Shown here: piece after piece, positions 10,759 through 22,878 of the stretch | How positions within the stretch are numbered: position 1 is the first letter of the stretch | Layout: every line of letters begins with the position of its first letter | Assembly: GCF_001522545.3 (NCBI RefSeq) | Contig: NC_031796.1 | Location: 3,062,605 to 3,126,604, forward strand | From: Parus major | Lineage: Eukaryota > Chordata > Aves > Passeriformes > Paridae | Direction of reading: 5' to 3' | DNA length: 64,000 nt | The notes under the pieces: model-generated | Seen by the model: the letters and a program-made list of their open reading frames with translations, nothing else | The model's database searches: none | Told to the model about the DNA's origin: nothing | Made by a program: the position numbers and the translations under genes

Positions 10759-12463
10759 GTAAGGCACCCTCCCTTCCAGGGTTACAGTCTTTGCTGCAGT
10801 TACTTTTGCAGTCTGGGCTTTGCCAGTAGAAAGTTTTCCATTGAAACATGTACAGCAGGTGAGGTATGAGGTCATGGAAAATAAATCCATGGCTTAGCTT
10901 TTCCTTAAGTCAGGAAAGCCACTGCAGTGCTGTCAGTGCCCTGTTCCTGGAGCACCCCAACTTCCAGAGCTCACCAGCAACAGGGCTGTGTTACCCAAGG
11001 GATTTTGTGTGTGGGGATGTGTGAAGTTGAATCTCAGTTTTTATTTTGGATATAATTTACCCTCTGCACTGCTCCTGTTTTGTAATTTCTGCACTGAGAA
11101 GGAGATCTCCAGAGCCCTAGGGAGCAAGTGTGCTTGAGAAGTGTTATCTTGGAATAATGCCACAGCCTTGGGTGAGCTGTTGGTAGCGTTGTTTTTATAT
11201 ATTCCAAGTGATCCTGAGCATAATTATTTTTTTTCATGTCATTAAATGGTGTCTGAAAACATTGGAATATGCAAAACTGGAGAACTCAGGCGTGAGCCGT
11301 TAACAGTTCTTGCTGTGTGAGGCATGTCTGGCTTTGATTATGTGTTTGACCACATCTGCCAACACCCTGTTTTGTTTGTGTTTCTTTTTTACTTCTCCCC
11401 TTATTTCCCTGAAGTCTATTTTCAGAATAAACACTTTATTTTAAAAAACAAAACAACAAACCCAAACATTTAACTTGGGATACTTTGATGTAAAAAGAGG
11501 GCTGGGACTGCAGCTGCAGTGACTTAAATCCTGATGATTTATTTATCCTGATTGTTTATTTCATATTCCTGACTTCTCCCAAGTTAAATTTGTTTCCATT
11601 TGAAAGTGGAGGCTCTGGCCCAAATACAAGCAGTAACAGAAAGTGGCTTTGCAGGAACACATCGAATCATGGAATATCCTGGGTTGGAAAGGACCCACAG
11701 GGATCATCCAGTGCAGCTCCTGGTCCTGCCCAGACCCCCCAACAATCCCCACTGTTCATCCCTGGAGCTCTGTCCAAGCTCTCCTGGAGCTCTGGCAGCC
11801 TCAGGGCTGGGACCATTCCCTGGGGAGCCTGGGCAGTGCCAGCACCTCTGGGGGAAGAACCTTTCCCTGACACCCCAACCTCACCCTCCCCAGCACAGCT
11901 TTGTTCCTCATCACTCCTCATAGTTCAAACTTGTAGCATAAAATAGGGATTGTTGACTGAATGTCTGCTGCATTTCACCCTTTTTTGTGCTGTTTTACTC
12001 TGGTCTGGAATGAGGATTTTGGCATGGAGCTATGGCTCTCTAAAACAGGGCCCTTGTGTCAGAGCATTCCCTTGTGAGCTGGGTGCTGTGGGCAGCCTGT
12101 CCTGGGGGTGTAGGAGTGGTGACCACCAGGCCCTGAGCATTTATTTGTAGCCACAGAGTCCTGGTTTTCATTTCCAGTGATTAAATAATTCTAAAACTAA
12201 AATGCCATTTTATTTGACTGTTCCATGAAAGCAGCCCTGTGGTTCCCACATGGGATTCCTGGGTGGAAGCAGGACATTGCAGCTGTTATACAAGCTGGTC
12301 CTTTTGACTGTAGACCTCAAGCTCCAGGGTCACACGTGTGTGATGGTGTTCCCAAGAGCCTGAGAGTGAGATGGGGTTGATTTGGGGTGTCCTGGTGATG
12401 TGGGTGTCTGAGGGGAGGTGGTGATGTCCCACTAACACCCAGCTCTGTGTTTTGTTCCCCCAG
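10759..12463 (+). other. MYO1D: MYO1D intron 4
   Basis: This phase 0 intron contains an antisense CR1 (11660-11880) and otherwise unique sequence. It ends in a CCCCCAG acceptor. No gene was seen. Confidence 0.85.
11660..11880 (-). mobile_element. CR1 LINE 3' fragment (antisense)
   Basis: This is the reverse complement of the CR1 3' region. It starts at the 3' terminus (AATCATGGAATATCCTGGG), then GGAAAGGACCCACAGGGATC, and runs to CCTCTGGGGGAAGAACC. It matches the same subfamily as the copies at 4520, 27190 and 35200 but lies on the opposite strand. Confidence 0.85.
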
Positions 12464-12517
12464 TCCCGTGTGATCGTGCAGCAGCCCGGGGAACGAAGTT
12501 TCCACTCCTTCTACCAG
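12464..12517 (+). CDS. MYO1D: MYO1D exon 5 (residues 189-206)
   Basis: This is a 54-base exon of 18 codons reading SRVIVQQPGERSFHSFYQ, phase 0 at both ends, acceptor TTCCCCCAG and donor CAG|GTTTGT. It encodes the strand of the motor core after switch I; SRV and ERSFHSFYQ are highly conserved in class I myosins. The donor GTTTGT is the least consensus-like of the gene. As a symmetric exon it could be skipped without a frameshift, but that would remove core motor structure. Confidence 0.95.
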
Positions 12518-13384
12518 GTTTGTGTTCCTTTGCTGCAGCAGTGACTCGTCCCCAGTTTCCCAGACACTTTGGGCAGAGCACTCACATCTTTCACTCTCTC
12601 ATGTGTTTTGCAGAGGGTTCCCTTTTGCAGCATCTTGGGTGATCCTGGGCTCTTCAGTTCTCTGTGGGGGCCTGGGCTGGGAGGGAGCCTGGGAAGATGG
12701 ATTGTTTTCTATCCTCCAGTCCCATATTAACACATTTCTAAACTTAAGGGGAGGCTGACTAAACAAATATGGTAGGACATTGGACTTTGACTCACTGTTT
12801 TATTTGTAGCAAGCCTAATCCCTCTGTTTTCTCCTGAGGCCTTTAGTCCATATGGAAGTAATTTTATGACACCAAGTTTACTTTTTTGGTTTTTTGGATG
12901 TTCTTTAATGTCTTCCACATTGTGTGGTGGTTCCCTGTGTGTCCTTTGGGGGATATGGTCAGCCTATTAGTATAACCTTGATTCTGCACTGAGGGAAGGT
13001 GAGGTTTGTTTATTTTTTCCCCACTTTTTCAGTACTCCATGATGGCATGTTAGCACTTTCCTCACTGATGTGTCATTTCCAGGAGGAAAAGTCTCTGTGT
13101 GGGCAGCGTGCTTGCCAAGACACAGATGTGGCATGGCACAGGTGTGAACAGGTCTTTGAGGGGTTCAGCCTAGTTTTTATCCAGTTGTGACTCTAAAGGC
13201 CAGTGATCTGTGGTGGCAGAGCCCTGCACCAGTGCAGGCCCTGCATCTTGCACCTTGTGCTCCACATATTGCAGCAGCAATTAATATTTTCATGACTTTG
13301 CTTGTCAAGCAGATGAATAAAAGACAGAAAAAAGAAGGATTTTATATTTTTCATTCACCATTTCTTAAAATTCTCTTCCTGCAG
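12518..13384 (+). other. MYO1D: MYO1D intron 5
   Basis: This 867-base phase 0 intron has no repeat or gene that I recognise. Confidence 0.85.
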
Positions 13385-13480
13385 CTCCTTCAGGGAGGTT
13401 CTGAGCAGCTCCTGCGTTCTCTGCACCTCCAGAAGGATGCATCAGCCTACAGCTACATCTGCCCTGGGGCACAGCTCAAG
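13385..13480 (+). CDS. MYO1D: MYO1D exon 6 (residues 207-238)
   Basis: The exon has 32 codons, LLQGGSEQLLRSLHLQKDAS then AYSYICPGAQLK, acceptor CTTCCTGCAG and donor AAG|GTGAGG, phase 0 both ends. The first half is the conserved LLxG helix region. The second half, around QKDASAYSYICPG, is a surface segment where it seems to differ most from mammalian MYO1D as I recall it. Confidence 0.95.
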
Positions 13481-14563
13481 GTGAGGGGTCTGAGGGACCC
13501 AGGGACAGCTTGACATTGGAAGTGCTGCTGGAAATGCTCAAAGCACTGCTGAGCTAGCAGAAGTTGAGATCAGTGGGGATGAATATGGAAAGGTGACACT
13601 GGTGTGCTGTTTGTAATGGAGTTTCTGGTGCTACAAAATAAAGCACGAGTGTACTTAGAGTCATAGAAAATATATACCTCTACTCTGCTTAAAATACACA
13701 AATATATCTGTGCAAGTGTCTGCTTATAAACAGCAATAAAATGATTTATTAATAAATGCAGGTATGGATATTTGACCCATTACAAGTGGCACACATTCCA
13801 CACTCCATAATGGGTACCTTAAACTGCCTTCTGGAGCAAAAAGCCAGAAGGATTCATTTTTTTGCAGCAGGATCCTTGAAATACTGAAGCACTGAGTCTT
13901 CATGTCTGACTTGTCCTCAAGGGGGAACTCTGAGCAGGAAAGAAGGGAACAAACCCATAAAGTTTTTAGACAACAAGATCCTGAACACTTCAGATACATC
14001 TGGAGTTGTCCCTAGTGTGGTCCCTTTGAAGCAGGGTCCAGACCAAAGGCTCCTGATTTCCTAGGTGCTTTTGTGAGATGTATTTTGGTACAGAAACCCA
14101 GAGACCTTCTCCCATGCCAGATGATTCTCTCTAAAAATGTGCATTGAAAACAAGCCCAGGAGGCTGCAGGGAGAGAGGGACAGGCTGATCTTGAGAGAGG
14201 TGGAGAACAGAGATTTCCTGCTGGTGCTCTGCACCCTCTGCTCAGAAGATCTGTGACTGCACAAATTGTCCCTGTTCTACTGGGATTTTTTATGAACTCT
14301 TTCTCAGCAAATTCCACTGGGAAATTTATTGTGCTGTGGTGGATTTCTGTGTCTCCTGCTGCCAGAATACGTGTGTGCAGTGCAGGGTTCAGTGTCCAAG
14401 CACGCAAGATGGTATTGGAATAAGCTGGGAAACCTCATGACAGTGTCTTGCCTCTGAGAAACATCAAAGTGCATCTCTGTTTCCCATGGGCTTGTGAAAT
14501 CCTTGCTTCCTCACAGCTGACTTCCATTAAATCCCCCCATCCCAAACTTCTCTCTCCCCTCAG
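13481..14563 (+). other. MYO1D: MYO1D intron 6
   Basis: This phase 0 intron is AT-rich at 13640-13750, with several AATAAA/ATATAT runs. Open frames on the minus strand here (14012-14407) have no splice or family support. No repeat was recognised. Confidence 0.8.
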
Positions 14564-14680
14564 TGTTCCATCAATGACGGGGCTGAGTTCAAGGCTGTTG
14601 CTGATGCCATGAAGGTGATTGGTTTCAAGCAGGAGGAGATTCAGACTGTCTACAAAATCGTGGCAGCCATTCTGCACCTG
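14564..14680 (+). CDS. MYO1D: MYO1D exon 7 (residues 239-277)
   Basis: The exon has 39 codons beginning [20 protein letters not shown] and ending IVAAILHL, phase 0 at both ends. The acceptor is TCTCCCCTCAG and the donor CTG|GTGAGC. It encodes motor helices of the upper 50-kDa subdomain. The 210-residue minus-strand open frame over this exon is an antisense shadow. Confidence 0.95.
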
Positions 14681-15833
14681 GTGAGCTCCCTGCCCATGTG
14701 TATCCATCCCTGAACCCATCCCTGGGCTGTTCCTCAGGAGGGCTTGTACTGCCAGCAGCTCTGATTTTCCTGCTGCAGAAGCCCCTGGAAGCTCTGGTGG
14801 CTGGGAAGGTGTGTCCAGTTCACAGCTCCAGTGTGAGAGAAACTCTTTGCTGGGCACTGCAGTGATGATCACATGTATTCCTGCATGTTCCAGATCCCAA
14901 ATCAGACATAACACTAAGTGCTGAGAGCTGTTCAGTGCTCTGAAAAAGGAACTGTTGGGGTTTGGCCATGAGGGGATAGGGAGCTTCTGTCCCTTGGTGC
15001 CCTCACACTCACCTTCACTACAGTGATTCTGCTTCACTTCATGGTGAAGGCTGAGCCCAGGAAACACAGCAGCACTCTTAATTCTTTGTGTTCTGAGGCT
15101 GAGGAGATCCTTCCTTCTCCTGGATCCTCCTGGGAGCTACAGAGCCTCCTCCCCTGCCCAGTGTCCCTGTAGCTCAGCTCTCGTGTTTGCATGAGGAGGG
15201 TGGCAAAGAACAACTTTGTTCCAGTTCCTTGTCCTCCTTGGGATGGCAGTGCTGGGAAGGAAGGGAGGCAGAGCTGAGTAGGGCTGTGTAGGCAGGCTGA
15301 GGGACAACCCTCTGCTGTGGATCACCAAGGGGTGTCACTGCTTAATCCTGGCACAGAAGGTACCCAGGAGCAGAGCTGTGATGGTGGGTGCTGCCAGTCC
15401 AGCCCCACTGGCACTGAGCTCTCAGCCTCCCCATGCCATTCCCACTCCCTCTGTGGCAGTCACACTGCCAGGGGAACTGCAGCCAGTGGTTTCATGGTGA
15501 GCTGCAGTGAAGACAAATGCTGCATCCAGCATTTGCATACATGGTGCAATTCCCCATCCCTGGACTCTGAATATTGGGATGGTGTTTGATTAAATCTCAG
15601 GAAGTGTTTGATGTCATTTGTCCCAAAAGCTGAGCTGAGCACTGAGTAGGAATGCTTTGCTGTGAGAAAGTCTTTGCTGCTCTCACTGATGTTGGAGGTT
15701 TGAGGGTGTGGATGTGCAAGACCCACCTTCCAGTGTGGCAGGAGATTTCTGGCCTGGAATAGCAGGTGGAAAATGGATGGACTTGGGGTGTGCTGTTAGT
15801 AAAGGGCAGATGGAGAAATGCTGCTGATTGCAG
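14681..15833 (+). other. MYO1D: MYO1D intron 7
   Basis: This phase 0 intron of 1153 bases has no repeat family, RNA gene or extra exon recognised. The sequence is moderately GC-rich. Confidence 0.8.
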
Positions 15834-16037
15834 GGGAACCTGAAGTTTTCTGTGGATGGAGACACTCCCATCATTGAGAACAGCAAGGTGGTGTCGGTGA
15901 TTGCTGACCTCCTGTCCACCAAGGCCGAGCTGGTGGAGAAGGCGCTGCTGTTCCGGACGGTGGCCACGGGCAGGGACATCATTGACAAACAGCACACGGA
16001 GCAGGAGGCCACCTACGGCAGAGACGCCTTTGCAAAG
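15834..16037 (+). CDS. MYO1D: MYO1D exon 8 (TEDS region, residues 278-345)
   Basis: The exon has 68 codons starting [12 protein letters not shown] and ending YGRDAFAK, acceptor GATTGCAG and donor AAG|GTGAGT, phase 0. It covers the upper 50-kDa domain and the cardiomyopathy loop. Counting 16 residues back from the DAFAK motif puts Asp325 (in TGRDII) at the TEDS position. An acidic residue there implies a motor that does not need heavy-chain phosphorylation (inference from the TEDS rule). Confidence 0.95.
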
Positions 16038-17196
16038 GTGAGTTCAGTCCCTTTCCTCTGCACAGGTGTGTGACACTCACCCAGACATGTCTCTGCTGCC
16101 TTTGCCCATGGCTTGAGGTGTGCAGCAAAGATTGTCAGTGCCTGAGGGAGGCAGAAGTGACCATTTTCCAGTGCTCAGTCCCAGGAGGATTCTGGGTGGG
16201 TCAATAAGCACAGGGCTTGCTGTACATCCTGCAGATTTCTCTCTGAATCTATGTGCTCCTGGGTTCTGTGGGGTCTGTGGCACCTCCCCATCCCTGCCCT
16301 TCCAGCAGGGATCCAGCTCCCACAGCCAGCACTGCCAGGCACACCAAGGAGGGGACAGGCTGCAGGCTGGGCTGGCATCTGCAAACGTGTTGTACAGGGA
16401 GGAATTTCCTGTGAAATGGGATCCCCTCAACTTCATTTTGCAGTTAAATTCAAAGAGCAGAGAGTGGAACTGTAATATCTAGAATTCAAGTTGGAAATAC
16501 CAAGTATTATTTTTTAATTGTTTTTTTAAAGAATTATAGAATGGCTTGGGTTGAAGGGGACTTAAAGACCATCTCATTCCAACCCTCTGCCATGAGCAGG
16601 GACACCTTCCATGGGAAAAGTGAGTATTGATGGCAGGAGTGACAATTGTTCCTCCTTTGCTAAGAGATCAAATTATAAGGGAGGAATGGACAAAGTTATG
16701 AAGGCCACTGATTATTAACTTGACTTCTTTTCTGGAGATAATGTTCCAAACCCAGCTTCACAGCTCAGTTTGAACATGAAGGCTTTGAAGACGCCTCTGC
16801 CTACAGAACATTATCTTTGTGAAAGGTGAACAGGATTATTTTCCTGTCATTGTGTTCAGTTGTTGAGTTTCTGTGACTGACCTCTCTCTTGCTCTTCACT
16901 ATTGTTAAATAATTCTCAGGAATGGTACTTATTAGGCAGCTGAAAAGCTGACTGGAATCAAATTAGGGAACTGCTGCACCCAGTGACCTCACTGGGATTT
17001 CGACTTGGTATAAATGAGTTTTGGAAGAAAGAAAAGAAATACTTCCATAGAATATTTTCTCTCTAGTCAGGAGCTGCTGGCTTTCAGCAGAACATGAGCT
17101 GCAGCTTTTTTGGAGGCCTGGAATGAGCTGTGCTGAATTTCCTGGGAAGAGCTGAGGCAGGTGCAGGCAGGAGCTCTCAGTCTGTGTTTCCTGCAG
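16038..17196 (+). other. MYO1D: MYO1D intron 8
   Basis: This phase 0 intron carries one antisense CR1 3' end (16530-16618). The rest is unique sequence with no gene. Confidence 0.85.
16530..16618 (-). mobile_element. CR1 LINE 3' end (antisense)
   Basis: The short reverse-strand CR1 terminus reads ATTATAGAATGGCTTGGGTT, then CATCTCATTCCAACCCTCTGCCATGAGCAGGGACACCTTCCA-type sequence. Only ~90 bases remain before 5' truncation. Confidence 0.75.
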
Positions 17197-17342
17197 GCCA
17201 TTTACGAGCGTCTCTTCTGCTGGATCGTGACACACATCAATGATGTCATTGAGGTGAAGAACTACGACACCACAGTGCATGGCAAGAACACAGTCATTGG
17301 GGTCCTGGATATCTATGGCTTTGAGATATTTGACAATAACAG
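17197..17342 (+). CDS. MYO1D: MYO1D exon 9 (switch II, residues 346-394)
   Basis: The exon has 48 codons plus two bases of Ser394. It begins [20 protein letters not shown] and ends [20 protein letters not shown] (383-388) is switch II, whose Gly contacts the gamma-phosphate. The acceptor is TTTCCTGCAG and the donor AACAG|GTGAGC. It is followed by an 81-base intron. Read-through of that intron would hit TGA at once, so retention gives a truncated motor. Confidence 0.96.
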
Positions 17343-17423
17343 GTGAGCCACTTTCTGAAGCCCAGTGTTGTGCCCTCACCTTTTCCAGAACACTCATTAC
17401 CTTTTCTTCTCATGTTTTTGCAG
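17343..17423 (+). other. MYO1D: MYO1D intron 9 (81 bases)
   Basis: This is the shortest intron in view, phase 2, from GTGAGC to TTTTTGCAG. Its length is a multiple of three but the first in-frame codons contain TGA. Nothing else fits in it. Confidence 0.95.
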
Positions 17424-17538
17424 TTTTGAACAATTTTGCATTAATTACTGCAATGAAAAGCTGCAGCAGCTCTTCATCCAGCTGGTTCTAAAGCAAGAGC
17501 AGGAGGAGTACCAGCGAGAGGGAATTCCCTGGAAGCAT
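17424..17538 (+). CDS. MYO1D: MYO1D exon 10 (residues 394-432)
   Basis: The first base completes Ser394; 38 codons follow, beginning [19 protein letters not shown] and ending EGIPWKH. The acceptor is TTTTTGCAG and the donor CAT|GTGAGT. This is the relay helix region that links the nucleotide pocket to the converter, and it is strongly conserved. Confidence 0.96.
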
Positions 17539-18151
17539 GTGAGTGCTTTGGCAGGGAGGGAGAGGTCGGTGTGAGGTCAGTGTACCAGCACAAGTCCTGG
17601 ATCTGAGGTTGCTCCACGTGCAGGCTCCAGTCGATGGGACATCTGTGTCCCTGCCAGGCCTGGGATCATGCTGGAGCTCCCCAGGCAGCTCACCACATGT
17701 CTCCTTGGGAAAATAAGGGACTCCAGGTCTGAGATGAAACCTATTGTGGCACCTCTGTGATGCCACACACATAACTGTGGGTTTCTGTGCTGGGTGCTTA
17801 TGGGTTTTTCTAGTTGTTGATAGTAACACATAAAAATCTTGACATTTTCTGTTCAAACTCTCTTCAGAATGCCTAGGACAGGATGTGCAGTGTCACTGTG
17901 GTGACTGCACACAGCTGAATTGTAAAAGACATTTTAAAGGGCATTCTGCAGCAGAGGTCTTGAGGTGCATCAGAGGGATTTGAAAAATCACTTTCTTTGC
18001 TCTTCAGTGTAGGAGAGCAGGCTGCTTTATCTGGAATCAGAGATCTGCACATTCAGAGCTGATTGCTCCTCGCTGTCACACTGCCTGCTCTGGCCAGCAC
18101 CACATTTCTGCAGCCAAGGTTACCAACACCCCTGTCCTTTGTTTCCTGCAG
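17539..18151 (+). other. MYO1D: MYO1D intron 10
   Basis: This phase 0 intron of 613 bases has no repeat or gene recognised. Confidence 0.85.
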
Positions 18152-18322
18152 ATTGATTACTTCAACAACCAGGTTATCGTGGACCTGGTGGAGCAGCAGC
18201 ACAAAGGGATCATTGCCATTCTGGATGATGCCTGCATGAACGTGGGGAAAGTCACAGATGAGATGTTCCTCGAGGCCCTCAACAACAAACTGGGGAAGCA
18301 CGCTCACTTCTCCAGCAGGAAG
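18152..18322 (+). CDS. MYO1D: MYO1D exon 11 (residues 433-489)
   Basis: The exon has 57 codons beginning [15 protein letters not shown] and ending HAHFSSRK, phase 0 both ends. The acceptor is TTTCCTGCAG and the donor AAG|GTAACA. It includes the conserved [12 protein letters not shown] segment of the relay and lower 50-kDa region and the [12 protein letters not shown] helix. Confidence 0.96.
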
Positions 18323-21300
18323 GTAACACACAGCCCCTGCTGTCCTCTGCTGTCCCTTCCCTATGTTCTGAGGTGGAATGGAATGAGGAAAAGGGCTTTA
18401 GGGTGGCTGCGTTGGAATCTCTGCAACCCAGTGTGAGATGAGGAGCCCGGAGCAGCTCCAGCCGCAGAGGAACCCGGCAGAGGGAGCTCCAGCCCGTTCA
18501 GTGGCTCATCCCTTTTATTCTGGGATAAAAGGAGCCTGAGCTCGTGCCTTGACATACCATGATGTCATCTGGAACCAATCGATGCACCGCCTCGGCCCAC
18601 GTGTTGTTCTTCCCAGGCTGCTCTAATACATAGTGACAGTGAAATTATTCACACTCCTGCATTATTACAGCGCTGTGATTTGGGCTTTTTTCATCATCAT
18701 TGGCTGCAGAACATGCTCGTCTCCCACTGCACCTCAGAGCACACAGGCCCCTCGCCTGCCTTTGTCTGGGCTACAATGGGCGAATTAAAAGGCTTCATTT
18801 ATTCCTCACTTGGCAGCAGATTGCAAAATGGTCACCAGCCTGATTAATTTGAGAATCTTTCACACAGAGTAATCAAATAAGAGCCTTTAGTTTATTGATG
18901 TCTCTCTACTCAGAAACATTGTCTGAAATGTATGGCTCAGAGTGCTGGCCCCCCCTGCTCCCTCCCACCCCAGCACAATATTTTATGTAGGTCAGAAATA
19001 CCAAATTAGCCTGCTTGTGTAAGATATGTGCTAAAGGCTGCCTCAGGGAGGCCTGGGATAAACAATGGATCTGGCTGGGGCTGTGTGAGGAGAGGTCAGG
19101 ATGAAAGTAAACCAAAACCACTTTTCCCTCCCAGATGTTGCTTTCCTCAAATGCCCTTTTGCTGCAGCACACCTGATGTCTCACCTGCCACGTGCAGCTC
19201 AGGGAGGGGAACAGGGAGCTTGATTCCAGTGTTGACCCAGATTTCACGTGCCTGAGCAGGGACATGGAATATTCTGAGAAAGCTCACCTGAAAACAAGTG
19301 TGAGGCCTGGCCTGTGTTCCTGTTTGAATGCAAGTTGCTTCCTTCAATGGCAGTACTGGTGGGATGGAGTCTGGGATCCTCTGCAGTGGGGTGCTGGGGG
19401 AGTGGTCCAGTTTCTGGAGCTTTCTGGTCAGTGGATGTAGAGAGAGGAGTTTGGTTTCTGTTCTGTCCTTGCTCCCACATCTGCCCAAGGGAAGGGGCTC
19501 CACCACAGAGGGAGCAGGTGGTGCTTTAGTGCAGTGGCAGAAGGGGATGGAATTTCAGGAGATGCTTTGGGAGGCTATAAAATGAACATTTAAAAATAAA
19601 ATCTGCTCTAGTCCCTGCCTTTGGAGTCCCCTCCCAGCAAGGAGACATTAAAGGGCAGCATTGCCAGCTGCAGCGTTCCTCAGCAGGAGGTGGCGTTGTC
19701 AGAAACTGCCTGCACAGGCTAAGAGGGAGACAAGGAATCCTGCTATAAATAATGTTTATGGAGGGGCTGATGGATCTGCCTGGCTTGCTAATTTCTAGTT
19801 AAATCAATAGAGCCTTGAAAACATTGACCCATAAACCTCTCAGTATAATTATTATTTTTTCTCCCCACTGCATCTCTGCAGACATCTCAGCACCTCAGAG
19901 GTCTTCTCCAGTCCCACCCAGAGCTGCTGTGGGAAGCCTGAGCCTTCTGAGCCAGGCTTTTCTAAGTTGGATTAAAACAAAAGGCTTGATTCCATCTCAT
20001 GCCCTGCCCTTGCAGAGTGCAGTGGTTCCGTGCAGATCCTGTCAAGTTCCACACAGCAGATGGGAGCTGTTCCTGAAGAGTTAAAGTGTGTGTGGTGGGA
20101 ACAGCTCCCATCCCTCAGCCCAGTTCATGGTCCACTGCTCCTTGCAGAGCACGCTGCACACAGGCTCCATGTGGAGAAGCTCTAGGGGGCTGTGCTGCTC
20201 TAAATAGTCGTGTCCTACTTTGTGTACCCGGCTGCTCCGCGCTGCCGGCGCCCTTGTCCTGGGGAAGGCCAAACCAGCCAGGAGAATGCTGATTAACACT
20301 TCCAGCAGCAGAATTTGTGACACAAGGTTGTGTTCCTGGAGCATGCAGTGTCCTTCTTGGATCTGTCTAATGCTAATCTGGATGTGCAGATGCACCAGCT
20401 GTTCTGGTGGCCCTTCCCAACGTCACCGTTTGTATCCTCAACCTCTCCAAGTTCCCTTTCTTTTCTGTTGGTTTTATACTTTGGAAGGATCAAGTGCAGT
20501 GACAGACAGTCCATGGATGCCTCAGTCTTCAAATTGTGGAGAGCATCAATCTCAACAAACTGGTTGTGAAGGGAAGAGTATCAGAGGGTCCATTCCAGTC
20601 ATCCTGATGATCTTGTGTCTCCCAAGACACTGGACAGTGGTGAATGCCCAAGTGAGAGCCCAATATGGGATAAATGTGTACTGATAATTTGACATTCTCT
20701 AGGGACCTGCAGCCCAGGAACCTCCTGGTCTCCTTAAAAGGTTTTTTTGCATGTTCTTCTTGTTTTTTAAATCAACAAAGAATTCCACAGCTCAGATACT
20801 CAAGTGAAGAGCTCCTTCCTCCCCGTTTCCCTCCCTCCTGCCCTTTCCATTTCAGATTACACCTCTCACCTCCTAGTTTTTAAATGGCAAAACACAGTTC
20901 TCTTTGTCATGCACTTCATCATTTCCACATTTTTTGCCATCATCTCTGGGCATTTCTTTCCTAACCTGGGGAAGCTGCAGTCAGCTGGAGATGGGTTTTG
21001 CCCTCTAAGCCTCCCCCAGTTCTCCGTGTTTTTGGGATGAAGGAAGGTATTTAAGATCCCCATTGAGTCAGGTTTGGAGCCCATCAGTTCCTGTGAACTT
21101 TGCCCTTTTTCAGTGGGAATCCCTGCCCTTCTGGGGAGTTTCATTTGCTCTGATTTGCTCTCATTTAGCTCTGGGTGTCTCCTGCTGCTCTTCCCAGGCA
21201 GCCCTCAGTGATTAAGTGCCTCCACCCAACCCCACGACCTTCCCATTGCCCTCAGATTCTGGCTCATTTCAGATGCTGGGACAGACTCAGGGCAGGCTCC

Positions 21301-22807
21301 CACAGGATTCCCATCTTTCCAACATCTTCCTCCTGTCTTTACTCAGTGAGCCTCATGGAAGGGCTCACAGAAACCCAAGCAGATGAGCCACTGTATCAAT
21401 GGACTTTCTGGTCTTTTTTTCCACTAATTTCAACTGCTTTGTCCAGGAAACACAGAGTTTGGAGAGAATCACTCCTTTGGAAAAAGCCAAACCAGCAAAC
21501 AACAAAATCCCAGATTGCTTTGTTATGGCTCCTCCCAGGCTGTCCAGAGCTGGATGAGCTTTAGGAGGAGCTTGTGCACTGTCTGGTAGCACAGACACAT
21601 TTCTTTTGCCATTTGGTATTTACCCCTTTTATTGACTTGTTGGTTTGAGCTGTGTGTTTGGGTGGCTGAAAAAGGCACTCCTCATCCCTGTGCTGGGAAC
21701 AAAGCTGCAGCAAGAAAAATGGCTTTGTTTTCCTGATATTGCCTCATTTCTCTGTGTTTTGCTGCACCTTGGTTGTCCATCAGCTCTGCAGCTCCTGGTT
21801 CTCTCTGTTCCTGCCATGCTGGACTTCCCACACCTCTGGGACCTCCTGGGGACCTTGGTACTCACACTCCTTGGGTTCCTCCTTGTGATTCATTTTGTGT
21901 AAAATATATTCTGTTTTTTTTTATCTGTTCTTACAGTTTGAGCCAAAATGTTTTGTGTTCTTGGACACAGGTGAATTTCTGGAGTGTATATCCCTGCTCC
22001 TAATCATCCCCCTTCCCCTCATCTCAACCATGCTGATTTCTTCTTTTATTTCTCCAAGACTTTTTGTGGATAGCAGATATCTGCTCATTGCCCTCAGTTA
22101 AATTCTGCCTGCAAAGACTTAATTCATATCCTGTTCCTTCTGCCTATAAAAAAATCCTCATTCTTATCTCATACTCCCTTTTTAATTAAGCCAACCCTGA
22201 TGGATTTTTTGGCTCCTGCTATTCCTGAAGGGCTGAGTGTGTTACAGCCACTGCTGCTGAACAGCTGCCACGTGGGCACTGGACATCTTCTGTTGTACAG
22301 AGGGGATGGGATGGAATCTGAGCCTGGAGCAGTGGATCTGCAGGGGGGTCCCTGTTTGAGGGGTGTCAGATAACCAGGAGGGATCTGGGGCTGAACTGTT
22401 GTCACAGCAGTTATCCCATTTCTCTGCAGAGGAGTTACACTGCAATGGCAAAAAAACATAAAGGAAAGACTTAAAAAAAGTCATAAATCAACTCGTGGGT
22501 GCAATGTTTCTCTACAGGCACGAGTGTTCTCTTTACATAATGGTGTTTCTGAGATAATATCAATTTCTTCATTAAATTATAGGCTTTTGCAGTTTCATTT
22601 GTACAAGCACATGTTCTTACAGTGCATCCATGAAAACATTTTCCAGCAGTGGGTTTCACATCTGCACATGCACATAGAAAGTGGAATTCCCGTAGTTCTC
22701 TGAGCTATTTTGAAGGCAGGTTGCTCTTCCCTGGAGCTTGTAAATCCAGGGGTGGTGCTTTAATATCAATCCATGGGTGGTGTTTAATGTATGTTAATTT
22801 ATTTCAG
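18323..22807 (+). other. MYO1D: MYO1D intron 11 (4.5 kb)
   Basis: This phase 0 intron has no CR1 that I recognise, which is unusual next to introns 14, 16 and 19. Blocks at 18560-18900 and 19600-19860 are AT-rich with TTTATTG and TAAT homeobox-like cores, and could be conserved regulatory DNA, but that is only a guess. A small GC-rich patch lies at 20220-20280. No exon is supported. Confidence 0.7.
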
Positions 22808-22878
22808 CTTTGTGCCACGGACAAAACGCTGGAGTTCGACAGAGACTTCCGGATCAAGCACTACGCTGGGGATGTGAT
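22808..22878 (+). CDS. MYO1D: MYO1D exon 12 (residues 490-513)
   Basis: The exon has 23 codons, [20 protein letters not shown] then GDV, plus two bases (AT) of Ile513. The acceptor is TTATTTCAG and the donor GTGAT|GTGAGT. HYAGDV is an invariant myosin motor strand. Confidence 0.95.

Noticed and set aside
14435..15067. 210-codon open frame on the minus strand
   Set aside because: It runs antisense across MYO1D exon 7 and its flanking introns; exonic antisense frames often stay open. No independent support.
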